From CAZWRK01 sp964635875 (GTDB lineage: Bacteria > Pseudomonadota > Gammaproteobacteria > Burkholderiales > Aquaspirillaceae): a stretch of 42,350 nt of DNA. The position numbers and the translations under genes were made by a program. Under the pieces are notes generated by a model. It was not told the DNA's origin, did no database searches, and saw only the letters and a list, made by a program, of their open reading frames with translations. Shown here piece after piece: positions 39,099-42,350 of the stretch. Positions within the stretch are counted from its first letter, which is position 1. Every line of letters begins with the position of its first letter. Location of the stretch: contig CAZWRK010000020.1 of the NCBI GenBank assembly GCA_964635875.1, forward strand, positions 1 through 42,350, given 5' to 3'.

Positions 39099-40400
39099 TT
39101 AGGCAGGACGAGGGCTGGAAAACGCCGGTGCAGAGACGGCTTTTTGACCGGCATAGCGGCTAATCGCAAGACCATCGGTGCTAATTTCCGGTTTTTTGCC
39201 CGTGAGGAGATCGGCGAGCAATTTGCCTGAACCTGCGCTCATCGTCCAACCCAATGTGCCGTGGCCGGTGTTTAGAGACAGATTGCTAAAACGCGAGCCG
39301 CCAATAATCGGGGTGCCATCGGGGGTCATTGGGCGCAGACCGGTCCAGAACTCCGCCGCCGGAATATTGCCACCGGCAGGGAACAAATCACCCACCACCA
39401 TTTCGAGGGTTTCGCGACGACGCGGATTCAGGCTCAAATCAAAACCAGCCAACTCAGCCATGCCACCCACGCGAATCCGTTGGTCAAAGCGGGTAATGGC
39501 GACTTTGTAGGTTTCATCCATCACAGTCGAGACCGGTGCGGCGTCGCTATTGGTGATTGGCACGGTCAGGGAGTAGCCTTTAACCGGATAGATCGGCGCA
39601 TCAATGCCCACGGTTTTGAGCAGGGCGGTGGAGTAGCTGCCGAGCGCCAACACATAGTGATCGGCTTGCAAGGTGCGCTTGTCGGTTTCGACGCCGGTGA
39701 TTTTTTGGCCGTCGTTTTTCAGGCTCACAATCGACTCATTCCACAGGAAGGTCACGCCTTGTTCAGCAGCCAGTTTGGCGAGTTCAGTGGTGAACAGCTG
39801 GCAATCGCCAGTTTCATCGTTTGGTAATTGCAGACCGCCGACCAATTTATCTTTGACGCGGGCCAAAGCGGGTTCGAGTTTGACGATGCCTTCGCGATCG
39901 ACAACGTTAAATGGCACGTTGCATTCTTTTAGTACCGCGATATCTTTTTCCATCGCATCCAATTGCGCTTGGGTGCGGAAGACTTGCAAGGTGCCCATTT
40001 GGCGGCCTTCGTAGGCGATACCGGTTTCGGCACGCAAGGCCATGATGCAATCGCGGCTGTATTCGGCCAAGCGCATCATGCGGGCTTTGTTGGTGGCGTA
40101 GCTTTTCTCGTTGCAGTTGGACAGCATTTTGGCGATCCACTGCAGTTGGAACGCGGAACCATCGGCACGAATCGCCAGCGGCGCATGGCGTTGGAACAAC
40201 CATTTGATGGCTTTAGTCGGGATGCCCGGCGCGGCCCACGGCGCGGAATATCCCGGAGAAATTTGTCCTGCATTGGCAAAGCTGGTTTCGAGCGCAGGGC
40301 CGGATTGGCGCTCGACAACTGTGACTTCACAGCCGGAGCGTGCCAGATAATACGCGGTCGAAATCCCGATCACACCACCACCCAAAATCACGACTTTCAT
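39099..40400 (-). CDS. dadA: D-amino acid dehydrogenase small subunit
   Basis: The 433-residue flavoprotein starts with KVVILGGGVIGISTAYYLAR, the FAD-binding loop, and shows typical DadA blocks ALETSFANAGQISPGYSAPW and LRPMTPDGTPIIGG, ending LNTGHGTLGWTMSAGSG. It oxidises D-alanine and other D-amino acids to oxoacids at the membrane and passes electrons to the respiratory chain. AAAGGA precedes ATG 40400 by about 7 nt. It is divergent from the Lrp-type gene and followed by dadX in one transcript. L-alanine probably induces it through that regulator. Confidence 0.96.
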   Translation of the reverse strand: MKVVILGGGVIGISTAYYLARSGCEVTVVERQSGPALETSFANAGQISPGYSAPWAAPGIPTKAIKWLFQRHAPLAIRADGSAFQLQWIAKMLSNCNEKSYATNKARMMRLAEYSRDCIMALRAETGIAYEGRQMGTLQVFRTQAQLDAMEKDIAVLKECNVPFNVVDREGIVKLEPALARVKDKLVGGLQLPNDETGDCQLFTTELAKLAAEQGVTFLWNESIVSLKNDGQKITGVETDKRTLQADHYVLALGSYSTALLKTVGIDAPIYPVKGYSLTVPITNSDAAPVSTVMDETYKVAITRFDQRIRVGGMAELAGFDLSLNPRRRETLEMVVGDLFPAGGNIPAAEFWTGLRPMTPDGTPIIGGSRFSNLSLNTGHGTLGWTMSAGSGKLLADLLTGKKPEISTDGLAISRYAGQKAVSAPAFSSPRPA

Positions 40401-40480
40401 TGCCAATCCTTTGCATCAAAATGGTTCGAAAACACCTTGCGCCTTGAGCCATTTATTTAGATGATTAGGGCGCTGTGTAG

Positions 40481-40497
40481 TACAGTGAATTGTTGTA
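40481..40497. promoter_or_regulatory. candidate Lrp-type binding site between dadA and the regulator
   Basis: TACAGTGAATTGTTGTA has TACA and TGTA arms around an A/T-rich centre, broadly like Lrp sites, and sits in the 186-bp divergent spacer. The spacer is AT-rich, so the match is suggestive only. Confidence 0.35.
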
Positions 40498-40586
40498 GTA
40501 TATGAAGTCAGTTCTAGTGTTTTTCACCAATTGTTAAATTTTTGCATATCCAATTTGTGGGTATTTTTAAAGAATAAAGAGAAAAA

Positions 40587-41075
40587 ATGAGAACACGTTA
40601 TCAGGGTGTCAAAGAGCTTGACCGCATTGACCTAAAAATCCTCCGTACGCTTCAAAGCGATGGCCGAATTTCGATGACCGATTTGGCCGATCGTGTCGGT
40701 TTATCGGCGACACCTTGCACCGAGCGCGTGCGTCGTTTAGAGCGTGAAGGCATTATCGAGGGCTATCACGCGAGGATTCATCCACAGGCGCTGGGGTTGG
40801 CCTTATTGGTGTTTGTTGAAATTAAACTATCGACCAAATCGGGCGAAATTTTTGAGGCTTTTCGGCGTGAGGTCATCAAGCTGCCGCATATTTTGGATTG
40901 CCACTTGGTGTCGGGCGACTTTGATTATTTAATTAAAGCGCGAATTCCAGATATGTCACGTTATCGCCAGCTGTTGGGCGATATTTTGTTGCAACTCCCC
41001 TGCGCCAACGAGTCGCGAAGCTATGTTGTGATGGAGGAAGTCAAAGAAACGTTGGAGCTGCCGTTTTTGGACTGA
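40587..41075 (+). CDS. Lrp/AsnC-family regulator, probable DadR-type activator of dadAX
   Basis: The 162-residue protein has the Lrp layout: winged helix (ELDRIDLKILRTLQSDGRIS, MTDLADRVGLSATPCTERVR) and an effector domain (LVFVEIKLSTKSGEIFEAFR, VSGDFDYLIKARIPD). It is close to enterobacterial Lrp and to DadR of Pseudomonas, which activates dadAX on L-alanine. Divergence from dadA supports that role, which is inferred. It is a single gene, ended by a strong bidirectional terminator. A short A-rich Shine-Dalgarno (AAAGAG) lies before ATG 40587. Confidence 0.92.
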   Translation: MRTRYQGVKELDRIDLKILRTLQSDGRISMTDLADRVGLSATPCTERVRRLEREGIIEGYHARIHPQALGLALLVFVEIKLSTKSGEIFEAFRREVIKLPHILDCHLVSGDFDYLIKARIPDMSRYRQLLGDILLQLPCANESRSYVVMEEVKETLELPFLD

Positions 41076-41077
41076 AC

Positions 41078-41106
41078 AAAAAAGACCCGCTGAGCGGGTC
41101 TTTTTT
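41078..41106. terminator. bidirectional terminator between the Lrp-type gene and the MFS gene
   Basis: GACCCGC (41084-41090) and GCGGGTC (41094-41100) form a stem around TGA, with an A-run before and a T-run after, so both convergent genes can stop here. Confidence 0.93.
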
Positions 41107-42301
41107 ATTGCGCGGCAGCTTGGCGATGGCGGCGGAATTGCCGCAGTAGGCTATAACCTAGCGCGAGAAAGACACACATCCCCGCCGCCAAGGTCTGAGG
41201 CGACCCCCACAGCAAGGGCGCGACCAGCCCTGCGACCAAGCTCGACATCATGGTTTGGGTAAAACCTTGCATCGACGACACAGTGCCGCGTAAATGCGGA
41301 AACGTATCCATCAAAAACAAGGTGATCGACGGCGAAGCCAGCGACATCCCTGTCGTGTACACCGCCAACGGTAATACGCTCCACGGCAAGGCGGGCAAGG
41401 CGAACAAGTGATAAATCAAATTAAACGCCGCCGCACTGCCCATCAACGCATAGGCCAAAGACACCAATTCTCGCGAGCTGCGATGCCCCGCCAGTTTTCC
41501 CGACAGCCACGCCCCGAACATAATTCCGCTCACCGCGGGGCCAAACAGCCAAAAGAAGTCTTCCGGCCCCAAATGTAAGTGGCGCATGATGAAAACCGGC
41601 GCGGCGGGAATATACAAAAAGAAACCCGCAAAATTCAGCGCCACCGCAAAAGCGAGTAACCGAAAATAGCGATCTTTCGCGACGCTCAAATAGTTATCCA
41701 AGAGCTTGCCCGCGGCCAAGGCTTGGCGATGTTCATGAGCGTGGCTCTCTTTGAGCACCGCCGCGCAGCCCATAAACAGCGCCAGACCAATCGCCGCCAT
41801 AAACCAAAAAATCGAACGCCATCCCAACGCCCCAAACAGCCAGCCGCCGATCAACGGCGCAATCGCGGGCGACAAAGAAAACAGCATGGTCACTTGCGAC
41901 ATCAGCTTTTGTGCGGCTGCGCCGTCAAACCGGTCACGAATAATCGCCCGCCCGACAATCAAACCTGCCCCGCCACAAATCCCTTGTAGGCCGCGATAGA
42001 TCAGCAGCTCGGTCAAGCTATCGGCAAACGCGCAGCCCACTGACGCCAGCGCAAATAAAGCGGTGCTGACCAAAATCACGGGCCGCCGCCCGACCGCATC
42101 GGAAATTGCGCCATGCCACAACATCATCAAACCATAAAAGAACAAATACACCGTGAGCGCTTGCTGAATCTGCAAATCACTGGCGTGTAGAGCCTGTCCA
42201 ATGCTGTGCATGGCAGGCAAAAAAGTATCAATCGAGAAAGGTCCCAAGGTCGCCAGTGCGGCTAAAACCAATGCGAGAGAAAACGGGGCGCGAGCAGACA
42301 T
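41105..42301 (-). CDS. Bcr/CflA-family drug-resistance MFS transporter
   Basis: The 398-residue inner-membrane protein has 12 helices of the DHA1 group. Typical Bcr traits are LGPFSIDTFLPAMHSIGQAL, the loop-2 motif GAISDAVGRRPVILVSTALF, and RGLQGICGGAGLIVGRAIIR, ending with a basic tail. Relatives export bicyclomycin, chloramphenicol and other compounds by proton antiport. ATG 42301 has AAGG 9 nt upstream on the minus strand and is preferred to TTG 42310. The transporter is convergent with the Lrp-type gene. No regulator is beside it in the window. Confidence 0.93.
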   Translation of the reverse strand: MSARAPFSLALVLAALATLGPFSIDTFLPAMHSIGQALHASDLQIQQALTVYLFFYGLMMLWHGAISDAVGRRPVILVSTALFALASVGCAFADSLTELLIYRGLQGICGGAGLIVGRAIIRDRFDGAAAQKLMSQVTMLFSLSPAIAPLIGGWLFGALGWRSIFWFMAAIGLALFMGCAAVLKESHAHEHRQALAAGKLLDNYLSVAKDRYFRLLAFAVALNFAGFFLYIPAAPVFIMRHLHLGPEDFFWLFGPAVSGIMFGAWLSGKLAGHRSSRELVSLAYALMGSAAAFNLIYHLFALPALPWSVLPLAVYTTGMSLASPSITLFLMDTFPHLRGTVSSMQGFTQTMMSSLVAGLVAPLLWGSPQTLAAGMCVFLALGYSLLRQFRRHRQAAAQ

Positions 42302-42350
42302 ACCAACCAACCTTACGTGCGGAAATATTCCGCTAGGCGAAATAAAAAAA

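Noticed and set aside
1..42350. CRISPR array, tRNA, IS element or phage genes
   Set aside because: No regular repeats with spacers, tRNA cloverleaf, transposase or phage-like genes were seen on either strand by reading, although a small tRNA-like element could be missed without a program.

Overview
This window looks like chromosomal DNA of a free-living Gram-negative betaproteobacterium, and Neisseriales is the best guess. The grounds are protein-level resemblance, gene orders seen in beta- and gammaproteobacteria (polA next to a DUF2782 gene and a type II homoserine kinase gene; ftrABCD; dadA-dadX beside an Lrp-type regulator), lipoprotein and outer-membrane components, and moderate GC. The genus is not determined. 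It is densely packed: about 35 protein genes, no rRNA, tRNA, IS element, prophage or CRISPR array seen, and no gap over about 280 bp between genes.

Layout. 1-390: 3' end of ychF. 538-3380: a small secreted protein, an IclR regulator, a composite YbaY/MliC/COG3650 lipoprotein and an ArsC-family reductase. 3435-6666: a ftrABCD ferrous-iron uptake operon (periplasmic P19 protein, cupredoxin, FTR1 permease, polyferredoxin) behind a promoter with two Fur-box-like palindromes. 6667-11494: polA on the minus strand and, only 17 bp from its start, a divergent LOG-DUF2782-thrB run. 11563-12555: two small orphans, one of them resembling a family I associate mainly with Firmicutes. 12830-19466: a TetR repressor divergent from a complete tripartite RND efflux operon, with an operator like that of E. 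coli acrAB. 19526-24551 (minus): aldehyde dehydrogenase, FAD-linked 2-hydroxyacid dehydrogenase, glycerophosphodiesterase and DUF389 membrane protein, the last three tightly coupled. 24763-28626: polyphosphate:AMP phosphotransferase, a DUF4743 Nudix hydrolase, a STAS plus degenerate-PilZ protein and a SprA-like putative metalloprotease. 28807-36667: a DMT permease followed by a signalling block: GAF-GGDEF cyclase, two tandem Cache chemoreceptors, and a GlrK/QseE-type kinase with a QseG-type lipoprotein but no GlrR response regulator. 36669-42301: bluB, ybaK, dadX-dadA with a divergent Lrp-type regulator, and a Bcr/CflA transporter.

How the genes work together. The clearest complete modules are Fe(II) import (FtrABCD, probably Fur-repressed), drug efflux (AcrR-AcrAB-OprM type) and D/L-alanine catabolism (DadX racemises, DadA oxidises D-alanine, the Lrp-type protein probably activates them). 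Other than these, the window is mostly housekeeping and signalling genes. I found no clear new defence or mobile system. The observations most worth following are the kinase/lipoprotein pair without its regulator, the composite lipoprotein, the STAS-PilZ fusion with its convergent 3' overlap, the nearly abutting divergent polA/LOG starts, and the palindrome-and-terminator stretch at 12626-12811, which may encode a small RNA.
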